Shown here: one piece after another, positions 26,017-33,394 of the stretch
How the letters are laid out: each line of letters opens with the position of its first letter
Numbering within the stretch: the first letter of the stretch is position 1
DNA from: an uncultured Actinomycetes bacterium
GTDB taxonomy: Bacteria; Actinomycetota; Actinomycetes; Mycobacteriales; Mycobacteriaceae
DNA: 64,000 nt
Reading direction: 5' to 3'
Assembly: GCA_903884065.1 (NCBI GenBank)
Contig: CAISDL010000059.1
Location: 62,001 to 126,000, forward strand
Made by a program: the position numbers and the translations under genes
Notes under the pieces: generated by a model
Seen by the model: the letters and a program-made list of their open reading frames with translations, nothing else
Told to the model about the DNA's origin: nothing
Database searches by the model: none

Positions 26017-26678
26017 AGTGCCATGTCGGTGACGGGAAGACCGACATCCCCGGGAGCAGGCACGACAGGCAGATCGGGCACCCCGGATTGCGGCGGGCCG
26101 ACCGGCGAGGTGTGGTGGTGCGGGGTGCCGCGTTGCGCTTCCAGCGGGGCGCGGTGCTCGTCGTGACCATGGAAGGTCGACGCCACCCCGACGCAGACCG
26201 TTCCGGCGATCACCCCGTTGGCACCGAGCAGAACCAACGCTGACCGGAACCGCGACACCGCCTCGGGTTCGTAGTCCTGCATCCAGGCCCAGGCCGCACC
26301 CATGACGACGTAGCACTCGAGCAGCAGGGCACAGATGCCGGCGGCGTCCACCGCTTCGGGGCCACCGGCGTGCGGACCGAACGACAGGCCGACCGTGCTG
26401 GAGACGATCCACAGCGCGGCGGTGCCGGCATTGACCGCGATTCCGGCGGCCAACAGCAGCGCCCTGGGGCGCGACCACGCGAGGTAGGCCCACATCAACT
26501 GGAACACCGCGATCACGGCGAAGAACAGGCCCGCAGCCCACCACGCCAGCCAGTGCGTGGGCATCACCGCGAAGTGAATCAATCCCGCGCCGACAGAAGC
26601 GATCGCCGCGCAACGGGCGGCCAGCGCACTGTCGGTCTGTACTAACGCTTTCGGGTTCACTGCCTGTGATCGTGGCAA
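25986..26678 (-). CDS. Membrane protein with His-rich tail
   Basis: A 230-residue protein with five to six helices (from about 25 to 175) and a hydrophilic tail rich in His (FHGHDEHRAP, GTPHHHTSPV, ALHDDGESPHE). The tail may bind metal. I recognise no family. Its 3' end overlaps the NuoF-like gene by 31 bases on the opposite strand. ATG 26678 is used; the overlapping longer alternative frame is a shadow. Confidence 0.7.
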   Translation of the reverse strand: MPRSQAVNPKALVQTDSALAARCAAIASVGAGLIHFAVMPTHWLAWWAAGLFFAVIAVFQLMWAYLAWSRPRALLLAAGIAVNAGTAALWIVSSTVGLSFGPHAGGPEAVDAAGICALLLECYVVMGAAWAWMQDYEPEAVSRFRSALVLLGANGVIAGTVCVGVASTFHGHDEHRAPLEAQRGTPHHHTSPVGPPQSGVPDLPVVPAPGDVGLPVTDMALHDDGESPHE

Positions 26679-26756
26679 GCGGCGGCGAGGCGAAACAGCA
26701 CCAAGTCATAACGGTCCAGCGCCAGATCGGCTGCGGCCCGGGCTATACGCCGGCGG

Positions 26757-27158
26757 TCAGAGCCCGGTGAGGTCGTCAGGGACGTCGACGGCGTGCTCCC
26801 GCAGGGCGGTCAATGCGACGACGTCGAGGGTGCGCTCGTGGGTGGCGGCCAGCACCACCGGGGCGGCACAGCCGTCCTGATAGGCGATCAGCCAATTTCG
26901 CGCGGTCACACACCACCGGTCACCGGGAACCAGCCCGGGGAACCGGTACAGCGGCATCGGCGTGGACAAGTCGTTGCCGATCCCCCGTTGATGCTCGAGG
27001 AACTCCGCGGTGACCACCGCGCAGACGGTGTGCAACCCGAGGTCCTCCGGACCGCTCGAGCAGCATCCGTCACGGTAGAAGCCGGTGAGCGGATCGGTGC
27101 CGCAGGGTTCTAGCGGCCCACCCAGCACATTGCGGTCAGAGTGTTCGGCCTCGCTCAC
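26757..27158 (-). CDS. DUF2237 family protein
   Basis: A 133-residue protein matching DUF2237 along its length: NVLGGPLEPCGTDPLTGFYR, GCCSSGPEDLGLHTVCA, GNDLSTPMP, FPGLVPGDRWCVTA and ATHERTLDVV. The many conserved Cys/Asp suggest a metal or cofactor site, but no function is known. The GTG start overlaps the amidohydrolase stop (GTGA). Confidence 0.9.
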   Translation of the reverse strand: MSEAEHSDRNVLGGPLEPCGTDPLTGFYRDGCCSSGPEDLGLHTVCAVVTAEFLEHQRGIGNDLSTPMPLYRFPGLVPGDRWCVTARNWLIAYQDGCAAPVVLAATHERTLDVVALTALREHAVDVPDDLTGL

Positions 27159-28888
27159 GACGAGTGCACCGCCGTCCCGTCGAGATACGTTGCCAGCACG
27201 GCAATGTCGCGCACCGCGTCCGGCTCCGCCTCGTGGGACAGCGGATCGTCGCCGAGCAGCACGAAGTCGGCGGCCTTGCCTGCGGCCAGCGATCCGACCA
27301 GTCCGTCGGCGTGGCACATCCAGGCAGCGTCGATGGTGCTGCCCTTGAGCGCCTGGGCCACCGGCACCCGTTCGGCCGGGTTGAGCACCTCTCCCCCGTC
27401 GGCCATGGTGCGGGCCGCCGCGGTGGCGATGTAGTTGAGCGGCCCGATGGGCGAGACGGAGAAGTCGCAGTGGAAACTGGCGCGCAGCCCCGCGGTGACC
27501 GCTGATCCGTAGCGGTCGAGCAGGTCGGCCCGCTCGGGGCCGAGGATGTCGTCGCGCATGACCCTCCCCCAGAGCCGCACATGGTTCATCAAGAAGCTCG
27601 GGGTGACGCCGAGTCGGACCATCGCGGCGATGTGCTCGTCGTGCAGCAGCGAGGAGTGTTCGGTGCGGTGCCGTTTGGCGGGGTCCCAGCCGGGCAGTTT
27701 GGCTGCCGCGTCGAAGGCCGCCAGCACCATGTCCATGGCGGCGTCGCCGTTGGCGTGGCACATGATCGGCCACTGCGCCGCAATGGTTTTGGCGAAGTTC
27801 GCCTCCAGTTGCTGCTGGGTGAAATTGGCCGCGCCGCGGGTGTCGCGGCCCAGATAGTTCTGCCGCATGAAGCCGGTGTAACCCTGGTTGGAACCGTCGG
27901 AGACCCATTTGACGGTCTGCGAGCGCAACCGGTCGTCACCGGAGCCCGGCACGATGCCCGCGGCGATGAAATCGTCGAGGTTCTCCCCCCATAGCGACAG
28001 CGAGCCGCGAACCGGGAATCCGGGCTGGCCGAAGGCCTGATGCAGCAGGTCGACTTCCTTGACCGCGGCGATCGCTCCGGTGGCCGGCTCGTGGATGTAG
28101 GTGACCCCGGCCTTGGCGGCCAGGCCGGCGATGCCGGTGATCGACTGCGCAATGGCGGCCGGAGTCAGGGCGGGCAGGAGTTTGACGAAGGTGAGCATCG
28201 CCGCGCTCTCGGCGACGATCCCGGTCAGCGTGCCGTTGCGGGCTCCGTAGTCGCCGCCGGGCGGGTTCGGGGTGTCGGCGGTGATGCCGGCCGCGGCGTA
28301 CGCGGCGGAGTTGACGTAGAAGAAGTGCTGCGAGGCGTTCATCACGACGATCGGGACCGCGGTGGAGATCTGGTCCAGAAGCGCCGCGGTCAGGTCGGGT
28401 TGGCCCGGCAACAGGCTCGGGTCGAACAGTTGGCCCACCACCGTCTGCCCCGGCGCGGCTTTGGCGGCCGCTGCCTTGAGGGCCGCCAGGACAGCATCGA
28501 GCGTCGTGTTGGCGTACGGCGAGCAATCCACGCCGTCGAACACCAGCGCCGAGGACACCAGGTGCAGATGGGGCTCGACGAACCCGGGCAGGATCGACCC
28601 CGCCTTGTGCTCGAGGGTCGTGGTGCCGGGGCCGACGAAAGACTCCAGATCGGCGCGGGAACCGACAGCCAGGATGCGACCGCCGGCGATCGCCATCGCC
28701 TCTGCCCGCGGCGCGGCGGCATCCATGGTGATCAACGATCCGATGACCAGAAGCTCTGCCTTGTCGGCGCTTTCGCGGCGATGGGGACTTGCGGTGCGCT
28801 CGGCGGGTGCGACCCCCGCGAAGGACACCCGCGCGGTGTTGGCCGGATGGGGTTCGCAGCAGCCTGCGGTGTGGGTGTGGTCGGACAC
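27155..28888 (-). CDS. YtcJ-like amidohydrolase
   Basis: A 577-residue metal-dependent hydrolase of the YtcJ/AepA type. The first beta-sandwich is at about 45-105, then GFVEPHLHL with the metal HxH, a distal His in IMCHANGDAAMD, a second in RTEHSSLLH, and HCDFSVSPIGPL near 480 for the catalytic Asp region. The N-terminus has a Cys/His-rich leader (TAGCCEPHP). GTG 28888 follows GAGGAAG. Substrate unknown; amidohydrolases of this group act on cyclic amides or N-acyl groups. Divergent from the FAD monooxygenase operon. Confidence 0.85.
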   Translation of the reverse strand: MSDHTHTAGCCEPHPANTARVSFAGVAPAERTASPHRRESADKAELLVIGSLITMDAAAPRAEAMAIAGGRILAVGSRADLESFVGPGTTTLEHKAGSILPGFVEPHLHLVSSALVFDGVDCSPYANTTLDAVLAALKAAAAKAAPGQTVVGQLFDPSLLPGQPDLTAALLDQISTAVPIVVMNASQHFFYVNSAAYAAAGITADTPNPPGGDYGARNGTLTGIVAESAAMLTFVKLLPALTPAAIAQSITGIAGLAAKAGVTYIHEPATGAIAAVKEVDLLHQAFGQPGFPVRGSLSLWGENLDDFIAAGIVPGSGDDRLRSQTVKWVSDGSNQGYTGFMRQNYLGRDTRGAANFTQQQLEANFAKTIAAQWPIMCHANGDAAMDMVLAAFDAAAKLPGWDPAKRHRTEHSSLLHDEHIAAMVRLGVTPSFLMNHVRLWGRVMRDDILGPERADLLDRYGSAVTAGLRASFHCDFSVSPIGPLNYIATAAARTMADGGEVLNPAERVPVAQALKGSTIDAAWMCHADGLVGSLAAGKAADFVLLGDDPLSHEAEPDAVRDIAVLATYLDGTAVHSS

Positions 28889-29033
28889 AGTGGCTTCCTC
28901 GGCGTGCGGTGGTGCGGACACCTGCGAGACTACGGTGCGCGGCGCGCCCGCCCCGTTTGAACGTGCGGTACCGTCGGGCTGTGCCCCATCCCGGGTTGGC
29001 CGCGGCTGTTCCAATGACCAACTCTGACAACGA

Positions 29034-30107
29034 ATGCCGCGGCCGCCGGTGACCCGCGCCGACGTCCTGGTCGTGGGAGCCGGTCCGGTGGGCCTCACGG
29101 CGGCACTTGCCCTTCAGCACGGCGGTCTGCGCGTCGACGTGGTCGAGGCCCGTCCGGCGCCGGGCAGCGAATCGCTCGCCGCGACGTTCCACCCCCCGAC
29201 GTTGCAGATCCTGGCCGACCTGGGCGTCGACCTGACCGGCCGGGGATTGCAGGCCCGCACGATCGACTACCGCGCGGCCGGGTCACCGGTGCGGACGCGG
29301 TTCCGCCTGGCTGAAATCGCCGCCGAGACCGACCACCCGTACCGGCGGCACATCCCGCAACTGCAGGTCTGCCACCTGATTCTGGAACGACTGCGCGATT
29401 CCGCACTGTGCCGGTTGCGGTTCGGCGAGCGCGCGACCCCGCAGAGCATCCGCGGCTACCGATGGGTGTTCGCCGCCGACGGGGCCGACAGCGGCCTGCG
29501 CACGGCGGCCGGTGTCGGATTCGCCGGAAATGAGTACGCCGGTACGGTCGTGCGACTGATCTGCGACCCGATCGGCTTCGAGGGATGGGACCCGGTGACC
29601 TACGTCGCCGCGCCGACGGAATCGGTGAGCGTTCTGCGGATGACCGATCACGTCCGGGTCATCGTGCGCATCGACGACGACACCGGCGATCTTCGGGACA
29701 CTGCCGTGCGCATCGCCACCCGGGCGACCGGGGTGCAGCCGACCGTCTTGTCGTGGTCGCCGTATCGATCCCGACGGATGATGATCGCCGCCAATCTGGT
29801 GGACGACGTGATATTCGTCGGGGACAGCGCGCACGTCACCACGACTCGAGGCGGGATGAACATGAATGCAGGCATTCACGATGCGGCGGTGATCGCCTCC
29901 GCGCTGGCCCGCGATCCCGGCGGTGTCGCCGAGGCCGCCGGCGCCCGGCTGGCGGTGGCGCGCGACATGCTGCTGCCGCGAACCCACGAGACTCTCGACG
30001 ATCCGATGTCCCGGCTGCAGCGGGTGCTGGCGCTGAGCGCAAACCCGAAGGCGCGCCGCGACTTTCTGCGCCGTGGCGCCATGCTGGACATGGTGAGCTG
30101 GCCATGA
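29034..30107 (+). CDS. FAD-dependent monooxygenase-like protein
   Basis: A 357-residue protein of the UbiH/PheA flavin hydroxylase fold. The FAD motif is VVGAGPVGLTAALALQHGG at residue about 12, and the second FAD segment is VIFVGDSAHVTTTRGGMNMN near 265. The DG motif (FAADGADSGLR) is present near 142. It is about 20-40 residues shorter than usual, mostly in the substrate domain. First gene of a three-gene operon with overlaps, probably catabolic for an aromatic or dicarboxylic substrate. Confidence 0.82.
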   Translation: MPRPPVTRADVLVVGAGPVGLTAALALQHGGLRVDVVEARPAPGSESLAATFHPPTLQILADLGVDLTGRGLQARTIDYRAAGSPVRTRFRLAEIAAETDHPYRRHIPQLQVCHLILERLRDSALCRLRFGERATPQSIRGYRWVFAADGADSGLRTAAGVGFAGNEYAGTVVRLICDPIGFEGWDPVTYVAAPTESVSVLRMTDHVRVIVRIDDDTGDLRDTAVRIATRATGVQPTVLSWSPYRSRRMMIAANLVDDVIFVGDSAHVTTTRGGMNMNAGIHDAAVIASALARDPGGVAEAAGARLAVARDMLLPRTHETLDDPMSRLQRVLALSANPKARRDFLRRGAMLDMVSWP

Positions 30108-30898
30108 GGCATCCGCAGTTCCCGGAACTGGCCTGGCTTTCCGATGACTGCCTGCGCGTCGGTGTGGTGGTTCCGCCGTCCAACCCCGTCGTCGAACCCG
30201 AACTCGACGCACTGCTCGGCGACGACATCATCCTCTACAGCGCACGTCTGCCGCGATTCACCGGGATGACACTCGAGCAGCGCAACCGGTTGTACGTGCC
30301 GGCCTACGACGAGGCGCTCGACAGCCTGGAAGGCATCGCAGCGGTCTGCGCCTATGTCGCCATGACGGGGCCGACCTACCAGTTCGGTGTCGAGGGCGAT
30401 CGCGAACTCTGCATGCAACTCAGCGAGAAGTTCGAGTTGCCGGTCCGGACAGCGAGTCTGGCCATCCATGACGCGCTGACCTCGCTGGGAATCAACCGGA
30501 TTCATCTGGTGTCGCCCTATCCGGGCTGGCTCACCGAACAGACCGCGGCCTACTGGTCGGACGCCGGGATCAACGTCGTGGCGGTGGACCATCTGCTCGG
30601 CAGGGGTGAGGAGTTCCGCGCCTACGAGATGGACACCGACGAGGTGATCGAACACCTCCGTGCGGTTGATCCCGAACCCGATTGCGCACTGCTGCTGACC
30701 GGAACCGGCATGGTCAGCATCGCCAGCATCTATCAGATGGGCCATCGCCTCCGGGTTCCGATTCTGTCGTCGAATCTGTGCGGAGCCTGGTGGATCCTGA
30801 AGGAATGCGGCCACCGGCCGGGCACTGGTCTGTACCGGCGGATCGCACCGGCCCACCTGCCGGCCCATCCGGTCCGCGGCCCCGACCCGACACAATGA
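30104..30898 (+). CDS. Maleate isomerase / arylmalonate decarboxylase family protein
   Basis: A 264-residue Asp/Glu racemase superfamily protein. RVGVVVPPSNPVVEPEL at the N-terminus and the repeated domain with LLLTGTGMVSIASI match the maleate isomerase/AMDase group. In the first catalytic position, usually A-C-T-S, this protein has VAMTGPT; the second has LTGTGM. Both typical cysteines look absent, so it may have another chemistry. ATG overlaps the monooxygenase stop and its own stop overlaps a decayed start repeat. Confidence 0.75.
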   Translation: MRHPQFPELAWLSDDCLRVGVVVPPSNPVVEPELDALLGDDIILYSARLPRFTGMTLEQRNRLYVPAYDEALDSLEGIAAVCAYVAMTGPTYQFGVEGDRELCMQLSEKFELPVRTASLAIHDALTSLGINRIHLVSPYPGWLTEQTAAYWSDAGINVVAVDHLLGRGEEFRAYEMDTDEVIEHLRAVDPEPDCALLLTGTGMVSIASIYQMGHRLRVPILSSNLCGAWWILKECGHRPGTGLYRRIAPAHLPAHPVRGPDPTQ

Positions 30899-30946
30899 TC
30901 GGCGAGGAACTGTGATCGGCGAGGAACTGTGATCGGCGAGGAACTG
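30896..30946 (+). repeat. 17-bp tandem repeat x3 at a start codon
   Basis: The unit TGATCGGCGAGGAACTG occurs at 30896, 30913 and 30930. Each creates an ATG/GTG-initiated start, but the first two reach TGA after six codons; only the last is open into the PrpD gene. The period is not a multiple of three, so the earlier copies act as decoy starts or spacers. Confidence 0.95.
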
Positions 30947-32221
30947 CTGGACGTCGTTGCGCCGCTTGTCGATCGACGCCGGGCGCTACCGGCGGAGGTG
31001 GAGGCCCGTGCCCGCTGGCTGGTGTTGGACAGCCTGGGGTGCGCGATCGCCGGAGGTCGTTCGCCGAACGTGCGGTCCTGGTTGGCCCGACACGGGTTGA
31101 CCGACGATCCGTACGGCACGGCCGACGACGGATCCGGCGCCGCCGATGCAGGACCGGCGATGGCACTGGCCATGGGCGCCTGCTGGGATGAGGCCTGCGA
31201 GGGACATGCCGTCGCCCACGGCAGGCCGGGCATCGCGGCACTGGCCGCGATCTGGCCGTCGGTGCTCGAGATGACCCTGGCCGAACTGCTTCGGGCCGTC
31301 GTGGTGGGCTACGAGGTGGGTGCCCGCATGGGCGCCGCGCTGAGGATCTCCCCCGGCATGCACGTCGACGCCAACTGGCCGTCATTGGGCGCGGCGGCGG
31401 CCGCAGCCTGCGCGCTGGGCCTTGATCCACCAGGGGTTGTCGGCGCGGTCGGAATCGCGGCCTGTCAGCTACCGGTATCGCTGTACCGCCCGGTCGAGAC
31501 CGGCGACACCGCGCGCAACACCTACCTCGGCCACGCCGCGGTGCTCGGACGGATGGCGGCGCAGTCCTCGGCGGTCGGGATCACCGCGCCCCGCGACGCC
31601 GTGGAGAGCTATGCCCGCGTCGCCTACGGCAGAACCTCGGTCGCCGTTGCCGCGGACGCGCGGAGTGTCGGGATCCTGTCCGGCTACTTCAAGGAGTACG
31701 CCGCCGTCCGCCACGTCCACTACGCGGCCCGGGCGGCCGCGGAACTGCGCACCGAAGTCCCACCCGAACAGATCCGGTCGGTCGAGGTGTGGACGTACCC
31801 CGAAGCCATGACCTACTGCGGCATTCGCGATCCGCGCACACCACTGCAGGCGCAGTTCTCGCTGTCCTTCGGGGTGGCCGCCATGCTGCGCTGGGGCCGA
31901 CTGGACCCGATGGTCTACCGCACTCCCCAGTTCCAGGACCCGCTCGTGCGGTCACTGGAACGCAACGTCGTCATCCACCAGGAATCGGATGGGACCGATC
32001 ACCGCACCGCCCGGGTCCAACTGGTCCGCAACGACGGCCGAACCACCGAAACCACGGCCTCGGCAGTCCGCGGCGACGCGTCGATGCCGTGGTCGCAGGA
32101 ATTGCTGACCGACAAGTTCCTGGCCTATTGCCAGGGGACACTCAGCCCGCAGCGCGCCGGCGCCCTGGCCGAGCATCTGCTCCGAGCGCCGTTGAGCGAC
32201 AGGGTTTTTCCGCCGGGCTGA
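30929..32221 (+). CDS. MmgE/PrpD family protein
   Basis: A 430-residue protein of the MmgE/PrpD (2-methylcitrate dehydratase / aconitate decarboxylase) fold. Features are VLDSLGCAIAGG near 30, HADANWPSLGAAAAAA-like HVDANWPSLGAAAAAACALG near 145, and a C-terminal PLQAQFSLSFGVAAML. The role is presumably dehydration or decarboxylation of a branched dicarboxylate. GTG 30929 is used, with GCGAGGA supplied by the upstream repeat copy. Last gene of the operon with the monooxygenase and isomerase genes. Confidence 0.85.
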   Translation: MIGEELLDVVAPLVDRRRALPAEVEARARWLVLDSLGCAIAGGRSPNVRSWLARHGLTDDPYGTADDGSGAADAGPAMALAMGACWDEACEGHAVAHGRPGIAALAAIWPSVLEMTLAELLRAVVVGYEVGARMGAALRISPGMHVDANWPSLGAAAAAACALGLDPPGVVGAVGIAACQLPVSLYRPVETGDTARNTYLGHAAVLGRMAAQSSAVGITAPRDAVESYARVAYGRTSVAVAADARSVGILSGYFKEYAAVRHVHYAARAAAELRTEVPPEQIRSVEVWTYPEAMTYCGIRDPRTPLQAQFSLSFGVAAMLRWGRLDPMVYRTPQFQDPLVRSLERNVVIHQESDGTDHRTARVQLVRNDGRTTETTASAVRGDASMPWSQELLTDKFLAYCQGTLSPQRAGALAEHLLRAPLSDRVFPPG

Positions 32222-32235
32222 GCGGCTGGCTGGAG

Positions 32236-33177
32236 TCAGTATTCGCCGTGCCCGAGCAGCGACGCCGCGGCCTCGGTCGCCCAGTAGGTCACGATGATGC
32301 TCGCCCCGGCCCGCCGGATCGCCAGCAGCATCTCCAGGATGGCCGCCTCGCGGTCCAGTCTGCCGTGCGCGGCCGCGGATTCGACCATGGCGTACTCGCC
32401 GGAGACCTGGTAGGCGGCCACCGGAATCCGTACCGCGGCGGCGACCTCGGCGATCACGTCGAGGTAGGGCAGGGCCGGCTTGATCATCACGATGTCGGCA
32501 CCCTCGTCAACGTCGAGCAGAACCTCGCGCATCGACTCCCTGCGATTGCCGGGGTACTGCTGATAGGTGCGCCGGTTCCCGATCAGTGAGGACTCCACCG
32601 CATCGCGAAACGGCCCGTAAAGACTCGACGCGAACTTCGCCGCGTAGGCCAGGATTCCCACCGACTGATGACCGGCGGAATCCAGTGCGGTGCGGATGGC
32701 CCCCACCTGACCGTCCATCATGCCGCTGGGAGCGACCATGTGCGCCCCGGCATCGGCCTGTGCCACAGCGACTTCGGCGAATCGGATGATGCTGGCGTCA
32801 TTGTCGACGTCACCATCGTCGCCGAGCACACCGCTGTGTCCGTGAGTCGTGTACTCGTCGAGGTTGAGATCGGCGATCACCACCGTCTCCTCCCCCACCT
32901 CATCGATGACCATGCGCAGCGCCCGCTGCAGAATCCCGTTCGGATCCGATGCCTCCGCACCCGTGTCGTCCTTCGCCGACGGGATGCCGAACATCATGAT
33001 TCCGCCGACGCCCGCCGATGCGGCCTCGGCGGCAGCACGCACCGCGGAGTCCACGGAATGCTGGAAAACCCCCGGCATGGAGGGGATCTCCCGCGGCCGG
33101 TCGATGCCGTCGCGAACGAAGATGGGCTGAACGAGGGCGGACGGGGCCAGACTCGCCTCCGCGGTGAGGCGGCGCAA
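32236..33177 (-). CDS. HemB-like (delta-aminolevulinate dehydratase) paralogue
   Basis: A 313-residue protein close to mycobacterial HemB. Both Schiff-base lysines are kept: LAYAAKFASSLYGPFRDA and DIVMIKPALPYLDV. However the metal site that reads T-C-L-D-E-F-T-D-H-G-H-C-G in M. tuberculosis HemB reads L-N-L-D-E-Y-T-T-H-G-H-S-G here, so both zinc cysteines are replaced. Homology extends upstream of TTG 33177 (RHRPRRLRRTAAL), yet no ATG, GTG or TTG is open there; a CTG at 33222 or another unusual start is possible. It is not next to the other hem genes, so it may be an extra copy. Confidence 0.8.
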   Translation of the reverse strand: MRRLTAEASLAPSALVQPIFVRDGIDRPREIPSMPGVFQHSVDSAVRAAAEAASAGVGGIMMFGIPSAKDDTGAEASDPNGILQRALRMVIDEVGEETVVIADLNLDEYTTHGHSGVLGDDGDVDNDASIIRFAEVAVAQADAGAHMVAPSGMMDGQVGAIRTALDSAGHQSVGILAYAAKFASSLYGPFRDAVESSLIGNRRTYQQYPGNRRESMREVLLDVDEGADIVMIKPALPYLDVIAEVAAAVRIPVAAYQVSGEYAMVESAAAHGRLDREAAILEMLLAIRRAGASIIVTYWATEAAASLLGHGEY

Positions 33178-33338
33178 CGCGGCGGTCCGCCGCAGCCGCC
33201 GGGGCCGGTGACGACCGGGCAGGGCGCGGGAGATCTCGATCGTGGGACTCCCACATGGCTGGTAGGGCTGTTCGAATGGGCGGCAAAGAAATTCTTCGTC
33301 CGGTTAACTTAGACACCAGCGTCGATACAGGTCAACGG

Positions 33339-33386
33339 TCGAGAAGGCAGTCGAGAAAGCAGTCGAGAAGGCAGTCGAGAAAGCAT
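33339..33386 (+). repeat. 12-bp tandem repeat x4 in the PGRS gene leader
   Basis: Units TCGAGAAGGCAG and TCGAGAAAGCAG alternate twice (33339, 33351, 33363, 33375), the last ending in CAT. They end immediately before AGGAGA and ATG 33395. The alternation means a 24-base period. In the 5' leader this could change mRNA structure or spacing. Confidence 0.92.
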
Positions 33387-33394
33387 AGGAGAAC

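Noticed and set aside
26757..27908. Long 383-residue frame including DUF2237
   Set aside because: The first 250 residues are an antisense-type shadow of the amidohydrolase; DUF2237 starts at GTG 27158.
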